A stretch of DNA of 34,850 bases from Streptomyces sp. SID12488. GTDB lineage: Bacteria; Actinomycetota; Actinomycetes; Streptomycetales; Streptomycetaceae. Made by a program: the position numbers and the translations under genes. The notes beneath the pieces are model-generated. The model saw only the letters and a program-made list of their open reading frames with translations. It was not told the origin of the DNA and searched no databases. This document shows, one piece after another, positions 14,740-23,289 of this stretch (within the stretch, counting starts at the first letter, position 1; every line of letters begins with the position of its first letter). The stretch is taken from positions 1 through 34,850 of the forward strand of contig NZ_JAAGLT010000052.1 in assembly GCF_010548275.1 (NCBI RefSeq), in the 5' to 3' direction.

Positions 14740-16368
14740 TCAGCCGAGCAGCTTGCTCGCCAGGGTCGCGGCGTTGTACGAGCCCCATCCGGTGGTGAAG
14801 TCCCAGCCGGTGGCGGCGGAGTAGCCGCCGTTGCTGCCGCTGGTGATGTCGTGGAAGCCGGTGCCGCTCGCCGTGTAGAGGGCGGGGTTGGCGAAGCCGA
14901 GGTTGGCCTTGCCGGCCGCCGCGGCCTGCTGGTTGTAGAGCGCGGCGAACGCCGCCCACTCGGGCGCCGCGGCGCTGGTGCCGCCGACCGCGGTCCAGGA
15001 ACCCTGGGAGTAGACCGAGACGCCGGGGCTGGGGTTGGCGTGCGCGGAGACGTCCGGGACCTGACGGAAGCCGCCGCCGGCGCTCTTCTGCACCGCGGTC
15101 TGCCAGCTCGGGATCTTGAAGACGGAGGACTTGCCACCGCCACCGCCGGACCAGGCAACCTCCTTGCTGAAGGCGTTGGCCGAGGTGACGGTCAGCTTGG
15201 TGCCACCGACGCCGGTGACGTACGGGTCACTGGCCGGGTAGTCGACGGTGGTGGTGCCGTCGCCCGCGTCGTCGGAGCCGTCGTCGCCGGAGGCCGCGTA
15301 GAAGCCGAGTCCCTGGGCCGCGCCCGCCTTGAAGACGGCGTCCACGGCGTTGATGTTGGAGGTGGTGCGGGCGCTCTCGGAAGCACCCCAGCTGATCGAC
15401 GTGGTCGGGATGCCGCTGTCGACGATGGCCTGGTAGGTGTCGACCTCACCGGCGTCGGAGTTGGGGCCCTCGAAGACGGTGACGTTCGCCTTGGGGGCGA
15501 TGGCGTGCAGAACCTCGATGTCCAGCTCGACCTCGACCTGACCGTCGCCGAGCGCGCCGGAGCCGCCGTCGACCTTGGACACGGTCGGAGTGGGCGAGCC
15601 CAGGCTGTAGTTGGTGTCGTACTTCGTGATGTTGGACTGCTGGAAGCCGTCGAACTCCAGCAGCGCGATCTTCTGGCCGCTGCCGGTGTACGTACCGGAC
15701 ACGTTGTAGCCGCCCTTGAGCTGGGCCGGGGTGTAGCCGCCGCCGGGGCCGTTGCGGGGGGCCACCCTGGAGACCGACTGGTGGTGCAGCCGGGTGTGGT
15801 TGTTGAGGCCGGCCACATCGCTGACGAGGGCGGCGACGGAGGTCGGCAGGGTCGGCGCGGCGTCGTTTGCGTAGAACGAACGCCCGGAAGACGCGTCCTT
15901 CCAGGTCGACAGCTTGGTACCGAAGGCCTTCTCCAACTGGGCGGCGGTGCCGCTCGCGTCGACCAGCAGGTTGCCCGAGTGGACCTTGCCGACGGTGAGG
16001 CCCTGGGCGCGCAGGTAGTCCCCCAGCTGCTTGACCTCGGCGTCGGTCCGGCCGAAGCGGGCGGCGAACTGACCCTTCGTCAGGTAGTGGCCGTACGAAC
16101 TCGACCGCGGGTCGCTGACCTTGGCGACAAAGGTGTCAAGTCCCTTGTTGTTTCTGGGGGTCAGGCTGATCGCCACCGAAATGCGCTTCCCGGCGGCGAC
16201 CTTGCCGGTGCGGGTCGCGTGCTTGTTCAGGCCCTTGAGGACGTCTCCGGTGACAGCCGCGCGAGTCGTGTGCGGCTGAACGGCGTTGGCCGCGTAGGCA
16301 GCGGGGACCGCGGCGGCGAGCAGGGCCGGTGCGGCGACCAGACCGAGCAGTTTCAGGCGTGACTTCAC
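14740..16368 (-). CDS. Secreted S53 family serine peptidase (sedolisin, pro-kumamolisin type)
   Basis: The 542-aa product starts with a Sec signal peptide (MKSRLKLLGLVAAPALLAA, cleavage after AAYA). A long activation pro-domain follows (SLTPRNNKGLDTFVAKVSD through LVSDVAGL). The mature domain starts near GYTPAQLKGGYNV. The catalytic residues fit sedolisins: Glu279 and Asp283 in GQVEVELDIEV, an oxyanion Asp in ASGDDG near 362, and Ser465 in GGTSAAAPEW. The calcium site is near the C-terminus (DITSGSNGGYS, TGWG). The GTG at 16368 is preferred because GGAGGA lies 8-9 nt upstream; an in-frame ATG at 16419 would add 17 residues and bury the signal. Sedolisins work at acid pH on secreted proteins. 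It may be controlled by the LAL regulator directly upstream. Confidence 0.95.
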   Translation of the reverse strand: MKSRLKLLGLVAAPALLAAAVPAAYAANAVQPHTTRAAVTGDVLKGLNKHATRTGKVAAGKRISVAISLTPRNNKGLDTFVAKVSDPRSSSYGHYLTKGQFAARFGRTDAEVKQLGDYLRAQGLTVGKVHSGNLLVDASGTAAQLEKAFGTKLSTWKDASSGRSFYANDAAPTLPTSVAALVSDVAGLNNHTRLHHQSVSRVAPRNGPGGGYTPAQLKGGYNVSGTYTGSGQKIALLEFDGFQQSNITKYDTNYSLGSPTPTVSKVDGGSGALGDGQVEVELDIEVLHAIAPKANVTVFEGPNSDAGEVDTYQAIVDSGIPTTSISWGASESARTTSNINAVDAVFKAGAAQGLGFYAASGDDGSDDAGDGTTTVDYPASDPYVTGVGGTKLTVTSANAFSKEVAWSGGGGGKSSVFKIPSWQTAVQKSAGGGFRQVPDVSAHANPSPGVSVYSQGSWTAVGGTSAAAPEWAAFAALYNQQAAAAGKANLGFANPALYTASGTGFHDITSGSNGGYSAATGWDFTTGWGSYNAATLASKLLG

Positions 16369-16438
16369 TGGGGTCCTCCGGAGAGTGGGGGCGATGTCCC
16401 GGAAGCGGAACGACTTCACCGTAGGAACGGCGGCCCCT

Positions 16439-16454
16439 CCCCCGTAAGCGGGGG
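16439..16454. terminator. Short GC hairpin between LAL regulator and sedolisin genes
   Basis: CCCCCG (16439-16444) pairs with CGGGGG (16449-16454) over TAAG. It could be a weak terminator for the LAL gene or a 5' leader hairpin of the sedolisin transcript. Confidence 0.4.
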
Positions 16455-16461
16455 AACCCTT

Positions 16462-16493
16462 GCTCTACGTGTTAACTGCGCGTGTCATGTCAA
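16462..16493 (-). promoter_or_regulatory. Possible promoter of the sedolisin gene
   Basis: A consensus TTGACA lies at 16493-16488 on the minus strand. TAGAGC at 16467-16462 is a possible -10, although the 20-bp spacer is long. The -35 overlaps the last codons of the LAL gene. Confidence 0.35.
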
Positions 16494-19400
16494 CGGCGTG
16501 TGTCGGGTGCGCTGGGGCGTCCGGATCCGGCCGGGCTGACTGACCGTCACTCCCTGTGGCGCGGTGGTCACTTGGTCGTCGTCGCCGTATGCCACGGCGG
16601 CCCCGGAGGCAAGGACGGCGACCGCCATCGCGTGGGCGAGCGCGGTGCGCGAGCGGACCCCGAGCTTGCGGTAGACCCGTGAGAGGGCGCCCTCCACCGT
16701 CTTGACGCTGATGAACAGCTTCGCGGCGACTTCCCTGTTGGTGGCGCCGCCGCCGACCAGTTCGGCGATCCTGGCCTCCGTGGGGGTGAGTTCGGGCTCG
16801 CCCGTGACTGTCTCACCGCTACGGTCCCCGGCGTCCACCCGCGCCAGTTCGTCCCAGGCCCGTGCCGCGAGCGGCGCGGCGCCGATCCGCTTCGCGGTCT
16901 CCAACGCCTCGCGCAGGACGGTCCGCGCCGCGCTTCTGCGCCGGGACCGGCGCTCGACCGTGCCGAGGGCGATCAGGGCACGCACCAGCTCGACGGGCAA
17001 CGGAAGCCGGCGCAGCCGGTCCACGGCGGTACGCAGCCGCAGTGCCCCCTCCTTCGCGCGGCCGAGCGCCGCCTCGCGCAGTCCCTCGGCCCGTTCCAGG
17101 GCTGCCAGTACGCTCGCGGGCGCGTCGCCGGACATGCGCGAGCGGGCGTCGTGGAGCACGGCTCCGGCCGCGCCCGTCTCCCCGAGGACGACCAGGGCTT
17201 CGGCCAGGTCGGCGTACCAGTGCAGCAGCGGCGGGTCGGCCGCGCACATCGCCTCGCCCAGTCGCTTGACGCGTTGCAGCACCTCGACCGCCGCAGCGGC
17301 ACCCCGTGGGTCGCCGGCGAGCAGTTCGGCCTGGCCGAGCACCGCGAGCGCGCGCAGCAGGAACAGCCGGTCGCCGTCCGCCTCCGAGGCCCGTACCGCC
17401 TGCTCGGCGAGGCGCCGGGCCTCGTCGGCGCTGCCGCCCGCCGTCGCCGCGAGCGCCGCCGCGTACAGCGCCGGAGCGGTCTGTACGCCTGTCCCGGCCA
17501 GAGTGCGTGAGCACTGGGCGGCGGTGTGCAGGGCTTCCCGGCAGTGCCCGGCGCGCACCTGGATACGAGTCAGCGCGACCAGCGTCGCCACGACCTCCTC
17601 GACCCCCGCGAACTCGCCGATCTCCGCCAGGAGCCGGGTGACCCGCTCCCCCGCCTCGGTGACCCGGTCGGAGTCCAGGGCGAGAATCGCCCGCATCCGG
17701 ATCAGCCCCCAGCTCTCCGGGCCCGCGCCGGCGCCGCCCGTCAGCGCGAGCGCCTCCTCGAGGGCCGCGTCGGCGGCGACCGGCTCCCCGGTCAGGGACA
17801 GCACCCGGGCGAGGGTGGCGAGGGCCCCGATCCCGGTGTCCGTGTCACCGGCCAGGTCCGCCTGCCGGGCAGCGTGCCGGGCATGCCGGGCCGCCTCCTC
17901 CAACTCCCCGCACAGCAGGCCTCGTACGGCTGCCCAGTGGTGCAGCCAGGCCTCCGCCTCCGGATCGCCGGCGGCGTCCCGCAGGCCCTCGCCGATCAGG
18001 TCACGGGTGCCCTCCAGCGCCTGCCCGGCGTTGCGCAGCAGGATCACTCGGGCCCGCGCCCGCTGGCGTGCGGAGCCGGACCCGGCCAGCACGGTTCCGG
18101 CCGCCTGCCCCGCCTCCTCCAGCCGACCGCCGTCGCAGGCGTACTCGGCTGCGGCGAGCAGCCGGTCGGCGCGGTCCGAGGGGCGGTCGGCGGGCGTACG
18201 CAGGGCGGCGAGGCCGGCGAGTTCGAAGGCGGCATCGGGTGTGCCGTCGCGGCGCGCGGTCCCGGCGGCGGACATCAGAGTGCGGGCGGTGGTCTCGTCC
18301 TCGTGCGGGTTGGCGAGGGCGAGATGGCGGGCCTGCTCCGCGGGTTCGGTGACCGCGTGGGCCAGCAGGGAGTGCACCTCGCGGCGGCCGTACTGCGGCG
18401 CGTCGGCGTAGACGGCGGCCCGGATCAGCGGATGCCGGAAGCGTACGGTTCCGTCGGCGTCGGCCGTCGCGACGCCGAGCCGTTCGGCCTCCGCGAGGTC
18501 GGCAACCGGATCGGGGAGCTCGGCGGCGCGCAGAAGAGTGAGGGAGGGGTGTGCGGCGGCGCTCGCGACAAGGAGGGTGTGCCGGGCTGTCGGCGGCAGT
18601 GAGCGCATCGGTTCGAGGAGCCGGTCGCGCAGTCTTCGGGGCACCGGCAGGGGGCGGCCGAGGCCGAGGGGCGCCGCGTCGCGCGGGGCCGCCCGCGCCA
18701 ACTCGATCACGTACGAGGGGTTTCCGGCGGCGGTGTCCTGGACCTCCCGCAGTACACCCGGCGGCAGATCGGCGCCGACGACGGTGCGCACGAGGTCGGC
18801 CACCTCGCCGTCGCCGAGAGGGGGGACGGGGAGTTCGAGGGTGTCCGGCGGGCAGCAGCCCAGTCGTTCGGGCTGCTCACTGTCGGCGACGCGCTCGGCG
18901 GTGACCATCCGTATGTCGAGGCCCGCGACACGGCGTACGGCGAAGGCGAGCACCTCGGCGGTCGGCTCGTCAAGCCACTGAAGACCGTCGACGACCAGCA
19001 GAACGGGGCCGGCGGCGGCGAGGACGCGCAGTACGTCGAGTACGGCGACGCGCACCGCGAGCCGACTCCGGTCGTCGGCCGGTTCGCGGTGGTGCAGCAC
19101 GGCCGCCCTCAGCGCTGCCTGGCGTTCGGCAGCCAGTCCGGCCAGGCAGCTCTCCGGTACCCGCGCGAACAGGTCGACGAGGCCGACGAACGGAAGCCCG
19201 GCCTCCTCCGGAGCGGGCGAGCAGTGCAGCACCGTGCCGGACGGCTGGGCGTGCACGGCCAGGGACGCCATGAGGGCGGCCACGAGCGTGGACTTGCCGA
19301 TTCCCGCAGGTCCGTGGAGGAGGACGCCCTGACGGACTGCCAACTCGGCCCGGGCGCTGTCGATCAGCTCGCGGCGACCGGTCACGGGCGGTACGCCCAT
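16485..19400 (-). CDS. Large LuxR-type (LAL) ATP-binding transcriptional regulator
   Basis: The 971-aa protein has an N-terminal ATPase with Walker A GPAGIGKS at residues 30-37 and Walker B-like VLLVVDGLQWLD near 130. A long Ala-rich helical (TPR-like) middle follows, and then a LuxR helix-turn-helix (ELTPTEARIAELVGGGATN, REVAAKLFISVKTVEGALS). About 50 residues follow the HTH, including a hydrophobic run (AMAVAVLASGAAVAYG), which is an unusual tail. The ATG at 19400, giving MGVPPVTGRRELID, is preferred to a TTG at 19466. It is followed after 116 bp by the sedolisin gene on the same strand, a likely target. The ligand is unknown. Confidence 0.9.
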   Translation of the reverse strand: MGVPPVTGRRELIDSARAELAVRQGVLLHGPAGIGKSTLVAALMASLAVHAQPSGTVLHCSPAPEEAGLPFVGLVDLFARVPESCLAGLAAERQAALRAAVLHHREPADDRSRLAVRVAVLDVLRVLAAAGPVLLVVDGLQWLDEPTAEVLAFAVRRVAGLDIRMVTAERVADSEQPERLGCCPPDTLELPVPPLGDGEVADLVRTVVGADLPPGVLREVQDTAAGNPSYVIELARAAPRDAAPLGLGRPLPVPRRLRDRLLEPMRSLPPTARHTLLVASAAAHPSLTLLRAAELPDPVADLAEAERLGVATADADGTVRFRHPLIRAAVYADAPQYGRREVHSLLAHAVTEPAEQARHLALANPHEDETTARTLMSAAGTARRDGTPDAAFELAGLAALRTPADRPSDRADRLLAAAEYACDGGRLEEAGQAAGTVLAGSGSARQRARARVILLRNAGQALEGTRDLIGEGLRDAAGDPEAEAWLHHWAAVRGLLCGELEEAARHARHAARQADLAGDTDTGIGALATLARVLSLTGEPVAADAALEEALALTGGAGAGPESWGLIRMRAILALDSDRVTEAGERVTRLLAEIGEFAGVEEVVATLVALTRIQVRAGHCREALHTAAQCSRTLAGTGVQTAPALYAAALAATAGGSADEARRLAEQAVRASEADGDRLFLLRALAVLGQAELLAGDPRGAAAAVEVLQRVKRLGEAMCAADPPLLHWYADLAEALVVLGETGAAGAVLHDARSRMSGDAPASVLAALERAEGLREAALGRAKEGALRLRTAVDRLRRLPLPVELVRALIALGTVERRSRRRSAARTVLREALETAKRIGAAPLAARAWDELARVDAGDRSGETVTGEPELTPTEARIAELVGGGATNREVAAKLFISVKTVEGALSRVYRKLGVRSRTALAHAMAVAVLASGAAVAYGDDDQVTTAPQGVTVSQPGRIRTPQRTRHTPLT

Positions 19401-19459
19401 GGAGGCCGCCCGCCCTCGGCCCTGGTGCGGCAGGTGACGGGGCACTTGATCATGTGCCC

Positions 19460-19489
19460 ATGACAACCTTGCCGGATTCGGCTTGTCAA
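19460..19489 (-). promoter_or_regulatory. Possible promoter of the LAL regulator gene
   Basis: TTGACA at 19489-19484 on the minus strand is followed after 18 bp by TGTCAT (19465-19460). The -35 is perfect and the -10 is weak. Confidence 0.35.
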
Positions 19490-19512
19490 TCGCTCAATCA
19501 CGGCCCACGCGA

Positions 19513-19549
19513 AAAGGGCCCTCGCGGACTCTCGCCCGCGAAGGCCCTT
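19513..19549 (-). terminator. Terminator of tRNA-Pro
   Basis: AAGGGCC (19514-19520) and GGCCCTT (19543-19549) form the base, and CGCGG/CCGCG further pair inside, giving a long imperfect hairpin 14 bp after the tRNA 3' end. Confidence 0.75.
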
Positions 19550-19562
19550 CGCCATCACACCG

Positions 19563-19636
<74 letters not shown>

Positions 19637-19803
19637 GTGCGTCGACCCGCGGTTGCCCCGCGTGATCGCACAGACAAACCCTACCGCACACACGCCCGTG
19701 CCTCCGAGCGGTTACGGAACGGTCACCGGGACATCAAGTGTCCCTTACCGCCTCATCCGACGCTCTACCGTCGTCCCACCCGAAACGCAACAGGGGGACG
19801 ATC

Positions 19804-20322
19804 ATGAGCAACCCGTACAACACTCCCGGCAACGTGCCACCGCCTCCGGCTCCGATACCGGGTCCGGCACCGGACCGGCAGGGGCCGAGATGGGCCCGCA
19901 AGAGATTCGTACTGCCCGCCCTCGGACTCGCGCTCTTCGTCGGGGTCGGCATCGGCGGTCAGGAGAACGAGCCCGAGAAGGTGTCGGCCGACCCGCGCCC
20001 CACCGCGACCGTCACGGCCACGACGACAGCGACCGCCACGGTCACGGCCACCCCGACGGCCACGCCCGAACCCGCCCCCACCGTCACCGTGTCGGCGACC
20101 AGGACGGTGACGGCCGAACCGGCCGTCGACACCGACACCGACGCCGACACCGGGTCTGTCACGGGTTCCGACGACGGCTCAGGCTCCGACTCCGGTGGCG
20201 ACGACGTGTACTACCAGAACTGCACGGCTGCCCGCGCGGCCGGAGCCGCCCCCGTACATGTCGGTGACCCCGGCTATGGGCGGCATCTCGACCGGGACGG
20301 TGACGGCGTCGGCTGCGAGTGA
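19804..20322 (+). CDS. Membrane-anchored Excalibur calcium-binding domain protein
   Basis: The 172-aa protein has a Pro-rich N-terminus, one hydrophobic segment (FVLPALGLALFVGVGIGG, about residues 36-53) and a low-complexity linker of Thr, Ala and Val (VTAT repeats). An acidic Asp/Ser/Gly stretch follows, and then the C-terminal Excalibur motif: YYQNCTAARAAG, PGYGRHLDRDGDGVGCE. The DRDGDGVGCE end is a calcium-binding-like DxDxDGxxCE loop with two conserved Cys. It is probably anchored in the membrane with the domain outside. The ATG at 19804 follows AGGGGGA. The gene converges with the NLP gene, 17 bp away. Its role is unknown; Excalibur domains often accompany extracellular nucleases or wall proteins. 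Confidence 0.88.
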   Translation: MSNPYNTPGNVPPPPAPIPGPAPDRQGPRWARKRFVLPALGLALFVGVGIGGQENEPEKVSADPRPTATVTATTTATATVTATPTATPEPAPTVTVSATRTVTAEPAVDTDTDADTGSVTGSDDGSGSDSGGDDVYYQNCTAARAAGAAPVHVGDPGYGRHLDRDGDGVGCE

Positions 20323-20339
20323 CAGGTACGGCGTCAGGC

Positions 20340-21107
20340 TCAGGCGTTCGGGTCGAACGCAATGGCCGCCGGCATGGCCGCCGCGAGGTGGGAGTTGAAG
20401 TTGCCGTCCTTGAGGCCGAAGTTGGCGCTGCCCCAGTCGGCGGCGGTCAGCTTGTCGCGGATGCCTGACGGATAGCCGTTCCAGCCGACCAGCGCCGGGA
20501 ACTGCCAGGTTCCCTTGTGGTTCTCCGGCGGCTCGTCGTTGGTGTTCGCGAGGCGGAAGCAGTGCGTCCTGATGCCGTCCTTGTGGTAGACGATCTTGGG
20601 ATGGGTGCCGTCCCAGCGGACCTGGTCGCGGGTGTGGATGCTGAAGCTGCCGTGGTTGGAGGTCGAGACGTACTGCGCCACGCCGTCCTTGACCCACACC
20701 ACCACGTGCTCCCAGTCGTGCCGGTGCCCGCCGATGCTGGTGCCCGCGAGGGCCTGGTCCTTCTCGAAGTAGAGGCCGTAGATGATCGCGCACCAGCCGT
20801 TGTTGCACTTGTAGCGGGAGTAGCCGTTGGTGTTGTCGAGGTCGGAGGCGTCCCGGCATGACCCGTTGAGGGCGCCGGTCGGGTTGAGGCCGCCGTTGAG
20901 GGTGCCCGTGGAGCCGATGGCGGGGGTGGAGTAGCAGCCGTCCGTGTCGTAGTCGTACGCCGGTTGGTACGTCTGCTCGGTGCTGTCCGCGTTGGCGGGC
21001 AGGGCCCCGGGCGGGGCGGCGAGCGCGGTGCCCGGAAAGGCGACGACCAGCGCCACCGCGCTGCCGAGGACGACCGAGGCTCTGCGGGTGCGCACAGATC
21101 TCTTCAC
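20340..21107 (-). CDS. NPP1-family necrosis-inducing protein (NLP), secreted
   Basis: The 255-aa protein has a Sec signal peptide (RTRRASVVLGSAVALVVAF, cleavage near ALA-APPG at 30). The heptapeptide GHRHDWE at residues 127-133 is the hallmark of Nep1-like proteins. NLPs from oomycetes, fungi and some bacteria are cytolysins that bind sphingolipids of plant membranes with a metal ion held near this motif. Further family blocks are seen: YDYDTDGCYSTPAIG and the Cys pair CNNGWC. The ATG at 21107 is preceded by GGAGG. Activity on plants is inferred from the family. Neighbours are the Excalibur gene (convergent) and the YceI gene 128 bp upstream on the same strand. Confidence 0.93.
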   Translation of the reverse strand: MKRSVRTRRASVVLGSAVALVVAFPGTALAAPPGALPANADSTEQTYQPAYDYDTDGCYSTPAIGSTGTLNGGLNPTGALNGSCRDASDLDNTNGYSRYKCNNGWCAIIYGLYFEKDQALAGTSIGGHRHDWEHVVVWVKDGVAQYVSTSNHGSFSIHTRDQVRWDGTHPKIVYHKDGIRTHCFRLANTNDEPPENHKGTWQFPALVGWNGYPSGIRDKLTAADWGSANFGLKDGNFNSHLAAAMPAAIAFDPNA

Positions 21108-21235
21108 GGGGGCCTCCTGATCGATGACGTCCGAGGGGACGGGCTCGGTCAGATTGGCATGCCCATATCACGAACGGGTCACTCGGAAGGAAAGGTTCAG
21201 GGGCGCCCGGCAGACATCTTGGCCACTCCGGTCGG

Positions 21236-22147
21236 CTACTCCGGCGGCGCCGGCGTGTCGTGGGTCCGGTACATCGCCTGTACGTCCAGCTCCAGTTGGA
21301 CCGTCGGCCCGACCACCGCGATGCCCCGGGCCAGCATGGAACGCCAGTTGAGCGTGTAGTCCTCCCGGTGGAGTTCAGCCCGGGCGCGGGCGGCGCAGCG
21401 CAACTCCTCGCCGTAGCCGCCGTTGACGGACCCCAGGTAGGTCGTGTCCAGCGACATCGAGCGGCTCACCCCGTGCATCGAGAGCGAGCCCTGCACCACC
21501 CACTTCGCACCGGCTCGGTAGGAGAACCGTGAGCTCACGAAGTCGATGTACGGAAACCGCTCGACGTCCAGGAAGTCCGCCGACCGGAGATGGTTGTCCC
21601 GGGTACGGTTCCCGGTCGTGATGCTCGACGCGTCGATACGGACCTGCACCCTGGAGTCGGTCATCGTCTGTGCCACCTGGATGCCGCCCTCGAACCGCTC
21701 GAAGCGGCCGTGCACATCGCCCATTCCGACGTGCTTGGCGATGAACCGGATCGCGGTGTGCGGCGGATCGAACAGCCAGGCGCCGGGCACGGGGAGGTCC
21801 AGCCGCCGGGCCGGCTCCAGTTGGACGCGCTGCGTCGGGAGCATCACCCCGTCGAGAAGCTCGACCGTCTCACGGTGCGGCGTCAGGCCCTCGGCGGAGA
21901 CCATCAGGCTGTAGCGCCCCGACGGAAGAACGGCGAGGAAGTATCCGTACGGGTCAGTCGTACCGCGCGCCATCACCTGGTGGGCGTCGGCCGCGCTCAC
22001 CGTCACATCGGCGCCGCCCATCGGCTGGCCCAGCGGGTCGAGCACCTCGCAGCCGACGGCACCGGCGCCGGGCGGCAGCGGAAGCGAGAGGCCCGCACGG
22101 TCGGAGGCGCCTCTGGAGCGCAGGCGTCTGAGCAGTGCGAGGGCCAT
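21236..22147 (-). CDS. YceI family protein with N-terminal carboxypeptidase-regulatory-like domain
   Basis: The 303-aa protein starts with a beta-sandwich segment of the carboxypeptidase-regulatory type (CEVLDPLGQPMGGADVTVS ... GYFLAVLPSGRYSLMVSAEG). A YceI lipocalin-like barrel follows from about residue 120 (WLFDPPHTAIRFIAKHVGM, FEGGIQV, NHLRSADFLDVERFPYIDF, GSLSMHGVSRSM). YceI proteins bind isoprenoid or other apolar ligands. No signal peptide is seen, so it is probably cytoplasmic, unlike the periplasmic E. coli protein. AAAGGTGA precedes the ATG at 22147. It lies 59 bp downstream of the maleylacetate reductase gene on the same strand and could be a read-through member of that operon. Confidence 0.9.
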   Translation of the reverse strand: MALALLRRLRSRGASDRAGLSLPLPPGAGAVGCEVLDPLGQPMGGADVTVSAADAHQVMARGTTDPYGYFLAVLPSGRYSLMVSAEGLTPHRETVELLDGVMLPTQRVQLEPARRLDLPVPGAWLFDPPHTAIRFIAKHVGMGDVHGRFERFEGGIQVAQTMTDSRVQVRIDASSITTGNRTRDNHLRSADFLDVERFPYIDFVSSRFSYRAGAKWVVQGSLSMHGVSRSMSLDTTYLGSVNGGYGEELRCAARARAELHREDYTLNWRSMLARGIAVVGPTVQLELDVQAMYRTHDTPAPPE

Positions 22148-22206
22148 GGGTTCACCTTTCGGTTCTTCTGCTGTGTGCCGTGCTGATCAGGTGAGGTGCC
22201 GGTAGC

Positions 22207-23289
22207 TCAGTCCGTGCCGGGCGCCGCGCCCCGGTACGCCGCCCGCAGCACACCGAGCACGCCCTCGGGCGTGACCTCGCGCGGGTTGGCGTACGGCCGC
22301 TGCCCGGTGACCTGGGCCGCCGCCACCGTCACATCGGCCTCGGTGAGGCCCAGTTCGGCGAGGGAACGCGGAGCGCCGAGGCGTCCTGCCAGCTCCCACA
22401 GGGCAGTTGGGGCGTCGGCCGCGCCGCCGAGCGCACGGGCGACGGCGTCGGCCGCGTCCGGTGCGGCGGGCGCGTTGTAGGCCAGGGCGTACGGCAGGAC
22501 TACCGTGTGGGTCTCTGCGTGCGGCAGGCCGAAGGTGCCGCCGAGGACATGGCAGAGCTTGTGGTGCAGGCCCATGGTGGTGGCGCCGAGACAGGAGCCG
22601 CACAGCCACGCCCCGTACAGGGCCCGGCCGCGCGCGTCGGGGGACGCGGGGTCGGCGGCCACGTCCACAAGCGCCCCGGCCATCGCCCGTACGCCCTCCT
22701 GCGCCATCAGGGAGACGAGCGGGGAGGTGTCGGGGGCGTACAGGGCCTCGACGGCGTGTGCGATCGCGTTGATGCCGCTGGTCACCGAGAGCGGGACCGG
22801 CAGGGAGAGGGTCAGTTCGGGGTCGTACACCACACTGCGCGGCAGGACGGACCTGTCGCGGCCGGTGCGCTTCACGCCCTGCTCGGTCAGGCCCCAGACC
22901 GGGGTCATCTCGGAGCCGGAGTAGGTCGAGGGCACGGCGATCAGCGGCAGCCCGGTGCGCAGCGCGATCGCCTTCCCGAGGCCGATCGCGCTGCCACCGC
23001 CGACCGCCACACACCCGTCGACGCCCACCGCGAGCGCCACCTCGACGGCCCGGTCGGCGACTTCGACGGGTACGTGCATCCGCGCCTCGTCGTGCAGACC
23101 CGCCAGCGCCGGTCCGAGCGAGTCTGCGACCGCCTGCGCGGTGTCCTTACCTCGCGCGCCGCACACCACCAACAGCCTTCGCAGACCGAGCCGTTCGGCC
23201 TCCCCCGCCGTCGCGGTCACGGCGGCCCCGGCCCGCAGGACGACCCGCATCGGCTGGGCCTCGTAGACGAAGTCCGGTGCGCCGCTCAC
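22207..23289 (-). CDS. Maleylacetate reductase
   Basis: The 360-aa protein is an iron-type alcohol dehydrogenase of the maleylacetate reductase branch. It has VAVGGGSAIGLGKAIAL (nucleotide site, GGGS at 97-100), STYSGSEMTPVWGLTE at 121 onward, SGINAIAHAVEALY, and the His-rich HHKLCHVLGGTFGLPHAETH. It reduces maleylacetate to 3-oxoadipate with NAD(P)H, feeding the beta-ketoadipate route. The GTG start overlaps the stop of the dioxygenase gene by 4 bp (GTGA), so the two are translationally coupled. It is the third gene of the hydroxyquinol operon. Confidence 0.95.
   Translation of the reverse strand: MSGAPDFVYEAQPMRVVLRAGAAVTATAGEAERLGLRRLLVVCGARGKDTAQAVADSLGPALAGLHDEARMHVPVEVADRAVEVALAVGVDGCVAVGGGSAIGLGKAIALRTGLPLIAVPSTYSGSEMTPVWGLTEQGVKRTGRDRSVLPRSVVYDPELTLSLPVPLSVTSGINAIAHAVEALYAPDTSPLVSLMAQEGVRAMAGALVDVAADPASPDARGRALYGAWLCGSCLGATTMGLHHKLCHVLGGTFGLPHAETHTVVLPYALAYNAPAAPDAADAVARALGGAADAPTALWELAGRLGAPRSLAELGLTEADVTVAAAQVTGQRPYANPREVTPEGVLGVLRAAYRGAAPGTD

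Noticed and set aside
14547..15158. N-terminal extension of the molybdenum hydroxylase frame
   Set aside because: It reads antisense-like codons across the sedolisin 3' end and lies upstream of a clear Tat signal start with a ribosome site.
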